Origin: GCA-2861595 sp035525365
Lineage (GTDB): Bacteria > Actinomycetota > Acidimicrobiia > Acidimicrobiales > GCA-2861595
Reading direction: 5' to 3'
Length of the DNA: 44,323 nt
Assembly: GCA_035525365.1 (NCBI GenBank)
Contig: DATLEK010000014.1
Coordinates: 1-44,323, forward strand
This document shows, in pieces, positions 7,873-15,953 of the stretch. The notes under the pieces were generated by a model. That model was not told the origin of the DNA. It did not search any database and saw only the letters and a list, made by a program, of their open reading frames with translations. The position numbers were made by a program, and so were the translations under genes. The stretch's first letter is position 1, and every line of letters starts with the position of its first letter.

Positions 7873-8481
7873 TTACCGCCCGATGTCACGCCCAGCCAGC
7901 CAGAGGACGCGCTGCTGGTCTGACGTTCCGGGTGCGAGCGGTGAGCGAGGCGGTGCGGCGAGCTGTTCGTGGTCCTCGGTGGCTGGCATGCCGAGGCGCT
8001 TGCCAAGCACTTCCGCAAGCGGTCCCGCGAGGCAGGCGGAGACGAGGCGCTCATCAAGGACACACTCGGCGCCGAGAGCCTCCGCCAAGTCCCAGGTGTG
8101 TACAGTGACATCGAACACGCGGCCATGAAGCAGTGCTCGACCTGTCGGCATGCGATAGTCGACGGTACGCTCCATTGCTCCAGGCTCCGCGAAGGCTTGA
8201 TCGAGCGCGTCGGCGGAGGTCATCCAGTCCGCAGTCGGATCAAAGCCCAGCACTTGCTCCTCGGCGCGTGCTTGCCAGAAGTCGCGTTCGCTGCCGCCCG
8301 CGATGAGTGTGATGTGTCTCAGGTTCGATCCGACGAGGTGGTTCAGGAGGTCGCGGACATCCCACTCGACACAGGGCGTAGCGCGAGCCCAGTCATCGGA
8401 ACCGATCCGTACAACAACCTGGTCCATCCCCGTCCTGGCAAGACGCCACAACTCGAGATCGCGGTCGGTAGACGTGACCAT
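7873..8481 (-). CDS. TIGR03086-family metal-binding protein (DinB/maleylpyruvate isomerase-like)
   Basis: 202 residues. The N-terminal helix with RIGSDDWARATPCVEWDVRD and LLNHLVGSN is the hallmark of the mycothiol-dependent maleylpyruvate isomerase N-terminal domain/DinB superfamily, in which His residues on a four-helix bundle bind a divalent metal. A second His is in DVTVHTWDLAEALG, at the usual position. Members act in mycothiol-dependent transfer or isomerisation, but most, including this one, have no known substrate. The gene is isolated, with remnants downstream and a 336-base gap upstream. Confidence 0.8.
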   Translation of the reverse strand: MVTSTDRDLELWRLARTGMDQVVVRIGSDDWARATPCVEWDVRDLLNHLVGSNLRHITLIAGGSERDFWQARAEEQVLGFDPTADWMTSADALDQAFAEPGAMERTVDYRMPTGRALLHGRVFDVTVHTWDLAEALGAECVLDERLVSACLAGPLAEVLGKRLGMPATEDHEQLAAPPRSPLAPGTSDQQRVLWLAGRDIGR

Positions 8482-8817
8482 GGCCGACGATTCTGCCTGA
8501 TAACCGGTGCAGTCGTGTGGCGTGACCGCCTGGTAACGCTGAGCGGATGGAGGCCCGGCGCTCCAACGAGGGCCGCAACATCTGGGATCCGGCGGCCAGA
8601 GCCGTGGGCTGGGTACGACGCCACCTCGTGACTCTCGGCGGACGACCCGCCACGGATTTCGCCCGTCATGGATGTTCGCCCGAGAGCCGAGCGCCCGTTG
8701 ATCTGGCCGCTCGTCATGGCGTCAACAAAAGGAAAAGTCTGTCCGCACCGATTGTGCTCCCGTTATTGTGAGGGTGGCGTGGAAGGCTCTGCGCGGGAGT
8801 TCCCTCGAGGGGGTCAA
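8482..8817. other. Divergent intergenic region
   Basis: The region separates the leftward DinB-like gene from the rightward methyltransferase. I found no conserved frame, and no clear palindrome or hairpin. Promoters for both genes should lie here. An in-frame GTG at 8779 is a possible earlier start of the methyltransferase. Confidence 0.3.
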
Positions 8818-9651
8818 TTGTCAGATCGTCATGCATCGGACAACATTTTCGTCGGCTCGGTGCCGGAGTTGTACGACCGGCATCTGGTGCCGCTGATCTT
8901 TGATCCCTACGCCCATGACCTCGTCGCTCGCCTTCGAGACCTCGACGTCGGGTCGATACTCGAGGTCGCTGCGGGCACCGGTGTGGTGACCCGAGCCATG
9001 GCAGCTGGTCTGCCAGTATCGGTGTCGATCACCACTACGGATCTGAGTCAGCCGATGATCGATTACGGCCAATCAGTTGGCACGTCGCGTCCCGTGCTGT
9101 GGCAGAGCGCGGACGTCATGGATCTGCCGTTCGGTGACGCCAGCTTCGATGCAGTGGTGTGCCAGTTCGGGGTGATGTTCTTCCCCGATCGGCCCGCCGC
9201 GTTCGCTGAGGTGGCTCGGGTGCTGCGCCCCGGTGGCGTGTTCTTGTTCAACGTGTGGGACGCGATCGAGCACAACGAATTCGCGGCGGTGGTCACCGAG
9301 GCGGTCGCGGGCTTGTTCGCCGACGATCCGCCGCTTTTTCTGGCCCGCACGCCGTATGGCTATTTCGACGAGGCCACGATCCAGGCCGATGTCGCAGCCG
9401 GCGGATTTGCTTCCCCGGCGCGTGTCGCGGTGTTGGAGGCTCGGAGCCGGGCAGGGTCGGCTGAGGTCCCGGCGATTGCCTTCTGCCAGGGCACACCCTT
9501 GCGCAACGAGATCGAAATTCGACACCCATCACGGCTTGCCGAAGCAACGGCGGTGGCCGCAGCGGCGATCGAAGAACGCTTCGGAAAGACAGATGTCGAC
9601 GGAAAGATCCGCGGCCTTGTCATCTCCGCCACCAAGCCTCTGACCGCGTAG
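8818..9651 (+). CDS. Class I SAM-dependent methyltransferase
   Basis: 277 residues if started at TTG 8818, which follows GAGGGGG at good spacing and begins LSDRHASDNIFVGSVPELYD, the usual N-terminus of this family. The SAM-binding motif I is ILEVAAGTGVVTRAM, an acidic post-I residue follows in ITTTDLSQPM, and motif IV/VI is seen in FDAVVCQFGVMFF and EVARVLRPGGVFLFNVWD. This matches the UbiE/MenG-like Methyltransf_11 group. The methyl acceptor cannot be read from the sequence. A GTG at 8779 would lengthen it by 13 residues. Confidence 0.85.
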   Translation: MSDRHASDNIFVGSVPELYDRHLVPLIFDPYAHDLVARLRDLDVGSILEVAAGTGVVTRAMAAGLPVSVSITTTDLSQPMIDYGQSVGTSRPVLWQSADVMDLPFGDASFDAVVCQFGVMFFPDRPAAFAEVARVLRPGGVFLFNVWDAIEHNEFAAVVTEAVAGLFADDPPLFLARTPYGYFDEATIQADVAAGGFASPARVAVLEARSRAGSAEVPAIAFCQGTPLRNEIEIRHPSRLAEATAVAAAAIEERFGKTDVDGKIRGLVISATKPLTA

Positions 9652-9779
9652 CGACTGCCTGACCCACATGAGCACTCTCCGCTCTGCACGTCGCCAGCCG
9701 TCGCCTTGGGTCGACCACTACGTGGCGCATGCGCGATATGATAAGCATAAGCCGCCGTCGCAATGGCGGTGCTCGAGGG

Positions 9780-10215
9780 GGAATGCCGGGAGGACTCGTC
9801 CGGCGGCGGCGACCAGCCAGGCGGGAGAGGAGAGAGGTAGACCTGCGGACCAGTACCATGGTGCTGCAGGCGCCTCCGAATCCCCCCGCTTCGCCACCCT
9901 GAGCGATGATCACATGAGCGCCCCCTCCACGGCCTCGGCGGCCTGAGCGGGGGTGTGGACTTGCTGGACGAAGATGGCTCCGGCAGCGTGCACGCGTGCG
10001 ATGAGATCGGCCCGGCATCCGAGGGGCGACGACACGACTGGCGGCGCCGCCCGGACGATCTCGGCGAAGACGTCCTCGATGAACGGCTTCATGGTGTGGT
10101 TGCGTTGGACGCCGCCGCGGCCAGCCGGACGGAGGGTGGCCACGGTCCGCCCAGTGCGCCCTGGATGATGGGCACGCTGATACCGAGCAGCGAACAGTGG
10201 GGCGTTTGGCAACAC
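9780..10215 (-). pseudogene. Nitronate monooxygenase (2-nitropropane dioxygenase type) remnant
   Basis: The minus strand reads NHTMKPFIEDVFAEI, then ADLIARVHAAGAIFVQQVHT, then in a shifted frame HVIIAQGGEAGGFGG and STMVLV. These are the FMN-binding core motifs of nitronate monooxygenases in correct order, with a frameshift near 9920. The N-terminal barrel strands and the C-terminal third are not recognisable. The remnant faces the start of the AAA ATPase gene. Confidence 0.65.
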
Positions 10216-10307
10216 GAGCCTTCTGCGATCTCAGCCTCGCTGACGGTAGAAGGTACCCGCACCCGCCTCGGTGACTGTCACGCTCCCGAGAGCTCGAGGC
10301 GTCATGT

Positions 10308-13300
10308 TTGAATATTCTGATGAGCCCGAAGGAACCCACGGCGATCAAACGTGGCGAGGGCCACAGCGCTGGCAACCGACCCGAAACCTTCGTCGGCAGA
10401 CAACTCGAGCTGGATGAGCTGAAAGCGGGTCTCGCGGACTCCTTGATCGGCAACGGTGGTCTCTTCCTGCTGGAGGGTGAACCTGGGGTCGGCAAGACCC
10501 GTCTGGCGGACGAGTTCGCTGTCCACGCGCAGGGCGAGGGAGCGCTCGTGCTCTGGGGCCGCTGCTGGGAGGGCGGCGGTGCTCCCTCCTACTGGCCGTG
10601 GGTGCAGGTCATGCGCTCCTACCTCCGCTTCGGAGACCCACAGTCGTTCATAGAGGAGCTTGGCGTCTGCGCCGGGTACCTCGCCCAGATCGTCCCGGAG
10701 TTGCGGGACGCCATCGCCGGTCTGCCGTCGACGCCCAGCCTGGAGCCGGAGCACCTGCGCTTCGCCCTGTTCGACGCGATGTCGACGTTCCTGTGTGGCG
10801 CCGCCGGCCGGCAGCCGTTGGTACTCGTGCTCGACGATCTCCACGCAGCCGACCGTCCGTCGTTGCGGTTCCTCCAGTTCCTGGCCCTGAACCTTCGGCA
10901 CTCGAGCTTGCTGGTCGTTGCCGGCTACCGGGGCGTCGAGGCAAAGCTCGACCCGGGGGTTCAACCGCTGTTCGGCGAACTCGCGCGCCACGGACACCTC
11001 GTGCCGCTAGGGGGCTTGAACTACGACGACATCGCTGCGTTGGTCGCACAAGCTGGTCCGACTGTTCCGGAGCCAGCGACCGTGGAGGCGATCCATCAGG
11101 TCACGGACGGCAACCCGTTCTTCGTTCATGAGGTCATCCGCATGTTGCGGACGGAGGGCCGCCTAAACAGGCCACTTTCCTCTGGTGAGGCGCTCCGGGT
11201 CCCCGAGGGCGTTCGGGACGCGATCGGCTTACGCCTGGCTCGCCTTTCCCCTGAGGCCAACCACGTGCTCGCTGTGGCATCTGTACTGGGGCGAGATTTC
11301 GATGCTCACGTCGTCGAGCGAACGGCCGGCCTCACCACCGACGAGGTGTGGGCGGCCCTGGACGAGGCGGTTGACGCGCAGCTGATCGTCGAGGCGCTTC
11401 GTGCCGTGCGTCGATACAGCTTCCGCCACGCGCTCGTCCGCGATACCCTCTACGAGGCTCTCCCCGCCGGCCGTCGGGCCGCGCTCCACCGGGACGTGGG
11501 CGAAGCGCTCGAAGAGCTCTGTGGTGGGAACGTCGATGCTCGCGTCCCCGAGCTCGCTCACCACTTCTTCCAGGCCGCGGCGGTGGGCGCCGCCGGCAAG
11601 GCGCTCGAGTTCTCAGCGCGAGCGGGCGACCAGGCCGCTGAGATGCTGGGCTACGAGGAGGCAAGCGGGCACTACGGCCGGGCGCTCCAGGCGATAGCCG
11701 TGGCTGGCGCCATCGACAACCGTCGCCGCTGCGAGCTGCTGCTGTGCCTGGCGGAGTCCCAATGGAGGGCGGGGGACAGTGCTGCAGCACGGTCTGGATT
11801 TCTGGAGGTCGCCGGAATGGCGAGGGTGCTGCGGACGCCCGAGATGCTGGCTCGTGCCGCGGTCGGTTACGCGAGAGGCCTTGGAGGGTTTCTGCACGTC
11901 GTGCGGGCGGACCACACCATCATCTCTCTTCTGGAGGAGGCACTGGGCGGGCTGGAGGCACGCGACAGCACCCTCCGAGCGCGGCTCCTGTCTCGGCTCG
12001 CCGTGGAGCTGTACTACACCCACCAGATCGAGCGTCGCGTTGCACTCAGCGGGGAGGCGATCGAGATGGCGAGGCGCCTCGAGGACCCTGGCTCGTTGCT
12101 CGTGGCTCTCTACAGCCGCCACTGGGCGGCCTGCGGGCCCGACACCCTCGATGAGCGATTGGCGAACGCGACGGAGATGGTGCGACTAGCGGGCGAAGTC
12201 GGCGATCGGGAAATGGCAATCCTGGGTCACCACGTCCGCCTCAACTGCCTGCTCGAACGCTGTGACGTCGGTCCCGTGGACCGTGAAATCGAGGAGATGG
12301 CGGCGCTGGCGGACGAGCTGCGCCAGCCGTTCTACCGGTGGCGAACGACCTGCCTGCGAGCCATGCGTGCAATTCTCGAAGCCCGCTTCGACGAGGCCGA
12401 GCGACTCGCCAATGAGGCATTCGAGATCGGCGGCGGAATCGACCATGAGATCGCGAGGCTGGTTCATGACGGCGCCCAGATGTTCGCCCTCCGCTTCGGA
12501 CAGGGGCGTCTCGCCGAGTTGGAGGGGGACGTGCTCCATCTGACCAGGCGTTACCCGTGGATCCAGCCCTGGCGGCTGCCGCTGCTCTACAGCGAGCTCG
12601 GACGTGAGCGTGAGGCAGGGGAGGAGCTCGAGCGACAGGCGGTTCGCGACTTCGCCGACTTTCCGATGGACGGACTGTGGATCACACGGGTCGCCGCGCT
12701 TGCCCACGCGTGCGCGCTGGTCGGCGATGCCACGAGGGCGGCGCAGCTCTACAAGCTGCTGTTGCCCTACGGCGATCGCAACGTGAGCACGATCGCGGAT
12801 CAGTCGTATGGGCCGGTGGCGACTCGGCTGGGGATGCTGTCGGCAGTCATGGAGCACTGGGACGAGGCTGAGGCCCACTTCTGCGCCGGTCTGGAGCACT
12901 GCAGAGCGCAGCGATCGCCGACCTTCACCGCCCTGAACCTCTCCGAGCACGCCCGGATGCTCCTCGCCCGGGCACGCAGGGGAGACCTCGAGGAAGCACG
13001 AAACCTTCTGGCCGAAGCCGAAGTCATCTGCAAGGAGCACGGCATCCGGGCGGTGCTCGAGCGGGTGGTCCGCGAGAGGGCCAGGGCGGGGGACGGACCG
13101 GCGAAGGACAGAATGCTCTTTCGCCGTGAGGGCGAGTACTGGAGCGTCCATTTCCGCGGCGACGTCATCCGCATGAAGGGAAGCCGGGGCCTTGGCTACC
13201 TGGCCCAGCTGCTGGCGAACCCGGGGACCGAGATCCACGTCCTCGATCTCACCGCCGCCCGTGGCACATCCTCTCCCCGCTCGTACGCCATGACGGCAGC

Positions 13301-13703
13301 GGAGGCAGCGCGGGCAGGAATCCGGGTCTCCAGCCTGGAGGGCATCGAAGCGCTGGATGAACAGGCGAAGGCCAGCTATCGCCGGCGCCTCGCTGAGCTG
13401 GAGGAAGACCTCGAGGAAGCCCGCGCCTTCAACGATCCGCAGCGGGAAGCGCTAATTGACGAGGAGATGGAGGCCCTGACACGGGAGCTGACGGCAGCAG
13501 TGGGGCTCGGCGGCGCCAATCGCAAGTGGGGCTCCCCGAGCGAGCGGGCCCGCGTCAACGTCACCAGGTCGATCCGCAGCTCGATCGCCGCGATCGGAGA
13601 GAGCTCACCCGCACTCGGAGGTCACCTCAGGGCGACGGTCAGGACGGGCACCTTCTGCGCCTACCTGCCGGGTGCTGACGGTCCCGGCGCATGGACAATG
13701 TGA
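10308..13703 (+). CDS. Large AAA/STAND ATPase, signalling or regulatory type
   Basis: 1131 residues (TTG 10308; ATG 10320 is also possible, and neither has a strong ribosome site). The N-terminal AAA_16 domain has FVGRQLELDEL, Walker A GEPGVGKT (57-64) and Walker B LVLVLDDLHAAD (171-182). A helical TPR-like region with many paired helices follows (about 400-900). The C-terminal 200 residues begin LFRREGEYWSVHFRGDVIRM and end in TGTFCAYLP, a domain found after this kind of ATPase in actinobacteria. There is a coiled coil rich in Glu and Arg at about 1020-1065. No LuxR HTH or cyclase domain is present, so it is not a complete LAL regulator. It probably is a nucleotide-driven signalling scaffold. 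Ligand and output are unknown. Confidence 0.8.
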   Translation: MNILMSPKEPTAIKRGEGHSAGNRPETFVGRQLELDELKAGLADSLIGNGGLFLLEGEPGVGKTRLADEFAVHAQGEGALVLWGRCWEGGGAPSYWPWVQVMRSYLRFGDPQSFIEELGVCAGYLAQIVPELRDAIAGLPSTPSLEPEHLRFALFDAMSTFLCGAAGRQPLVLVLDDLHAADRPSLRFLQFLALNLRHSSLLVVAGYRGVEAKLDPGVQPLFGELARHGHLVPLGGLNYDDIAALVAQAGPTVPEPATVEAIHQVTDGNPFFVHEVIRMLRTEGRLNRPLSSGEALRVPEGVRDAIGLRLARLSPEANHVLAVASVLGRDFDAHVVERTAGLTTDEVWAALDEAVDAQLIVEALRAVRRYSFRHALVRDTLYEALPAGRRAALHRDVGEALEELCGGNVDARVPELAHHFFQAAAVGAAGKALEFSARAGDQAAEMLGYEEASGHYGRALQAIAVAGAIDNRRRCELLLCLAESQWRAGDSAAARSGFLEVAGMARVLRTPEMLARAAVGYARGLGGFLHVVRADHTIISLLEEALGGLEARDSTLRARLLSRLAVELYYTHQIERRVALSGEAIEMARRLEDPGSLLVALYSRHWAACGPDTLDERLANATEMVRLAGEVGDREMAILGHHVRLNCLLERCDVGPVDREIEEMAALADELRQPFYRWRTTCLRAMRAILEARFDEAERLANEAFEIGGGIDHEIARLVHDGAQMFALRFGQGRLAELEGDVLHLTRRYPWIQPWRLPLLYSELGREREAGEELERQAVRDFADFPMDGLWITRVAALAHACALVGDATRAAQLYKLLLPYGDRNVSTIADQSYGPVATRLGMLSAVMEHWDEAEAHFCAGLEHCRAQRSPTFTALNLSEHARMLLARARRGDLEEARNLLAEAEVICKEHGIRAVLERVVRERARAGDGPAKDRMLFRREGEYWSVHFRGDVIRMKGSRGLGYLAQLLANPGTEIHVLDLTAARGTSSPRSYAMTAAEAARAGIRVSSLEGIEALDEQAKASYRRRLAELEEDLEEARAFNDPQREALIDEEMEALTRELTAAVGLGGANRKWGSPSERARVNVTRSIRSSIAAIGESSPALGGHLRATVRTGTFCAYLPGADGPGAWTM

Positions 13704-13712
13704 GTCTTGGCG

Positions 13713-13729
13713 GTGAACGAATCGTTCAC
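13713..13729. promoter_or_regulatory. Perfect 17-bp palindrome, TetR-type operator candidate
   Basis: GTGAACGAATCGTTCAC has two perfect 8-bp arms around one base. It lies 24 bases before the DUF1059-DUF1326 start. Dyads of this length and form are typical TetR-family operators, but no tetR gene is in the window. Confidence 0.55.
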
Positions 13730-13753
13730 TCCATTGTTACGCCTGAGGCTCAC

Positions 13754-14551
13754 ATGGCGAAGATCATCACCTTCGACGACGGGACGACCATTTGCGGCAC
13801 GACCGATGCCGAGCTGGTCCGCAACGCCGAGGCGCACATCCGAAAGGCCCACCCGGGTCTCTCGGGTCAGCTCTCCCGGGAGGAGATCCTCGCTATGGCT
13901 GTGGAGACCGACGACAAAGGAGACGACATGACAACAAAAGCTGGCTACGACTTCGAGGGGACCCTGCTGGAGGCCTGCTCCTGCCAGGTTCTCTGTCCCT
14001 GCTGGATCGGCGAGGATCCGGATGGGGGCAGCTGTGACGCCTTCAACGCCTATCACTTCGACCGCGGGACCATCGGCGGTGTCGACGTCAGCGGGTTGAG
14101 CTGCGTCAGGGTGGTGCGGATCCCGGGAAACGTTCTGACGCCGAACAGCTGGAAGCAGGTGCTGCTCATCGACGACAGCGCGAGTGACGAGCAACACCAG
14201 GCCATTGTCGACGCCTTCGAGGGCAGACTCGGGGGCCCATTGGGGGACCTGGCCGGACTCGTGGCCGAGACCGTTGCCGTTGAGCGGGCGGCGATCAGCC
14301 ACGAGATCAACGACGGGAAGGGCACGTTGAAGGTCGGCGACTCGATCTCATCCACCATGCGCCCCTATCAAGGGCCCGACGGCAGAACAACCACCCTGCG
14401 GGATTCACTGTTCTCGACCGTGCCCGGTTCCCCGGCCTACGTGGCCGTCGCCGACACCCACAAGGTCAACCTGCCCCAGTACGACATGGTCTGGGAGTTC
14501 GAGCACCGTAACGCCATCCAGGCGGACTGGAAGCTGGTCCACAACGGATGA
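13754..14551 (+). CDS. DUF1059-DUF1326 fusion protein
   Basis: 265 residues from ATG 13754. Residues 1-50 (MAKIITFDDGTTICGTTDAE...) are a DUF1059 small domain. From about residue 59 a DUF1326 domain begins (FEGTLLEACSCQVLCPCWIG) with a cysteine cluster CSCxxLCPC that could bind metal or act in redox chemistry. A strong internal ribosome site (AAAGGAGACGAC) lies just before ATG 13928, exactly at the domain boundary, so the DUF1326 part may also be made alone. The stop overlaps the start of the DUF2182 gene (ATGA); DUF1326 and DUF2182 genes commonly pair. No function is established for either. Confidence 0.75.
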   Translation: MAKIITFDDGTTICGTTDAELVRNAEAHIRKAHPGLSGQLSREEILAMAVETDDKGDDMTTKAGYDFEGTLLEACSCQVLCPCWIGEDPDGGSCDAFNAYHFDRGTIGGVDVSGLSCVRVVRIPGNVLTPNSWKQVLLIDDSASDEQHQAIVDAFEGRLGGPLGDLAGLVAETVAVERAAISHEINDGKGTLKVGDSISSTMRPYQGPDGRTTTLRDSLFSTVPGSPAYVAVADTHKVNLPQYDMVWEFEHRNAIQADWKLVHNG

Positions 14552-15336
14552 GTGCAGCGACCGCAACCGCAACGGCACCGGCGCGGCGACACGTTCCCCA
14601 TGCAGTGATCATCGCCATCGCAGGGGCCTGGATCCTCGCGGTTGCCGTCGAGATGACCGGTGACGCCGCCTGGTTGCACCATGACCGCCTGGTCGAGCAT
14701 GGTCAACCGTGGTGGCAGGGTCTGGCGCTGTGGCTGCTGGCGTGGCAGGCCATGACAGTTGCCATGATGCTGCCGTCCAGCCTGCCGCTCGTGCGGTTGT
14801 TCGCCCACGCATCCGCCGGTCAGCCGCAGCCGCGGCGAGCGATGGTCGCCTTCCTCGGGGGGTACGCCTCGGCGTGGTCGGCCTTCGCCGTGATCGCGCT
14901 GGTTGGCGACGTGGCCGTTCATCGAGTGGTGGAAGCGAGCGGCTGGCTGCACGCCCACCAGTGGGCGATCGGCGGGTCGGTGCTGGCGCTGGCCGGTGGC
15001 TTCCAGTTCACCTCGCTGAAGGAGGCCTGCCTGCGCCAGTGCCGCCACCCGGCCGCGTTCCTGCTGCGCTACTACGAACGCGGAACAGCCGGCGGATTCA
15101 GGCTCGGTGCCCGACACGGGGTCTTCTGCGTCGGCTGCTGCTGGGTGCTCATGCTGGTCATGATCGCCGTCGGGGCAGCAAATTTGGTGTGGATGGCGGT
15201 TATCACCGCCCTGATGGTGCACGAGAAGACTCGTCCGCTCGGGGCCCGCGGGGTGCCCGTGACCGGGATGGCGCTGCTGGGTGTCGCGTCCGTGACGCTC
15301 ATCTACTCCGCCTGCCGGGCGGCGGGAGTCGTCTGA
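14548..15336 (+). CDS. DUF2182 multi-pass membrane protein
   Basis: 262 residues with about seven hydrophobic segments, the first at about 20-37. Family features include WLLAWQAMTVAMMLPSSLPL, a loop with LKEACLRQCRHPAAFLL (two Cys near the membrane), GVFCVGCCWVLMLVMIAVG, and HEKTRPLG. It is translationally coupled to the DUF1326 gene, so the two products probably work as one unit, with the cysteine-rich DUF1326 protein serving the membrane protein. Metal or heme-like cofactor handling is a guess. Confidence 0.75.
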   Translation: MSAATATATAPARRHVPHAVIIAIAGAWILAVAVEMTGDAAWLHHDRLVEHGQPWWQGLALWLLAWQAMTVAMMLPSSLPLVRLFAHASAGQPQPRRAMVAFLGGYASAWSAFAVIALVGDVAVHRVVEASGWLHAHQWAIGGSVLALAGGFQFTSLKEACLRQCRHPAAFLLRYYERGTAGGFRLGARHGVFCVGCCWVLMLVMIAVGAANLVWMAVITALMVHEKTRPLGARGVPVTGMALLGVASVTLIYSACRAAGVV

Positions 15337-15565
15337 TCTGACGAGTTTCCCCTCGGGGGTGCGACAGACGTCCGACCAGAAACGCAGTCCGCTTTCGCCG
15401 AACGTGAGCGGCCACAGCCGTGCCGGCGCCAGCCCATCCTCAGGATCATGGGTCGCGAATCGACGACTGGCGGTGCGGCGCCGGGTTAGAGCAGCGGCGC
15501 CTGAGCACCGACCGCGCTGCGCTCGAGCGCGGCGATCACGTCGGCTGAGTTGGACACCCACCCAA
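15337..15565. other. Intergenic, no recognisable gene
   Basis: No conserved frame is seen here. On the minus strand the frame entering from the duplicated DUF2231 start runs on to a stop at 15486, but the residues after VERLGW are unlike the DUF2231-Rieske protein. Confidence 0.4.
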
Positions 15566-15953
15566 GGCGCTCCACCAGCTCATGTAGGCCCACGACGGTC
15601 TCCTTGCCTTTAAGGCGCCGGACGCTGACCCTGCTGCGGTGACTCTGGGCGACGACGCTCGGACCACGGCTGCGGAGGGCGGCGTCACTGGGCGCGCTTG
15701 AGCTCGTCGTGAACTTCATGGCCTCGCGACGCACGTGGTCGGCTTCGGCCCCTTGCGGCGCCCCCCTCGGTCCGAAGGTGGCGCGGGCCTGAGGAGAGGG
15801 CTGCGGCATGCGCTCGGTTCTATGAGTTCGTCACCGCCACGCCCTCGCCGGGACAGCCGGGCCTCCTCGAAATATCTTCGGGGCCGTTACCCTTCCCTCA
15901 CTCTTGGGGATTTACACTACTAGAACAGTTTTAGAGAGGTTGATCGGATGAAG
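15566..15953 (-). repeat. Copy B of the inverted duplication, with internal deletion
   Basis: Read on the minus strand, this segment carries the promoter block (15953-15861), a segment of about 38 bases in the opposite relative orientation (15822-15859), about 75 bases resembling 4666-4740, then a jump to sequence like 5688-5862. It therefore contains the last codons of a DUF2935 gene (DHVRREAMKF, followed by a frameshift) and the first codons of a DUF2231-Rieske gene (VVGLHELVERLG). About 945 bases of the DUF2935 region are missing. Neither gene is functional here; the promoter now serves the regulator on the right. Confidence 0.85.
15920..15934. promoter_or_regulatory. Candidate operator, imperfect palindrome (copy B)
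   Basis: CTAGAACAGTTTTAG lies 13 bases upstream of the regulator ATG, so binding would block its expression. This suits autoregulation. It is the same site as at 4521-4535. Confidence 0.45.

Noticed and set aside
7969..8631. Plus-strand frame of 220 codons over the DinB-like gene
   Set aside because: Antisense to a clear TIGR03086-type protein, and without a ribosome site or family features.
12186..13238. 350-codon minus-strand frame inside the AAA ATPase gene
   Set aside because: The plus strand encodes a coherent ATPase with Walker motifs and a conserved C-terminal domain; the antisense frame has no recognisable motif.
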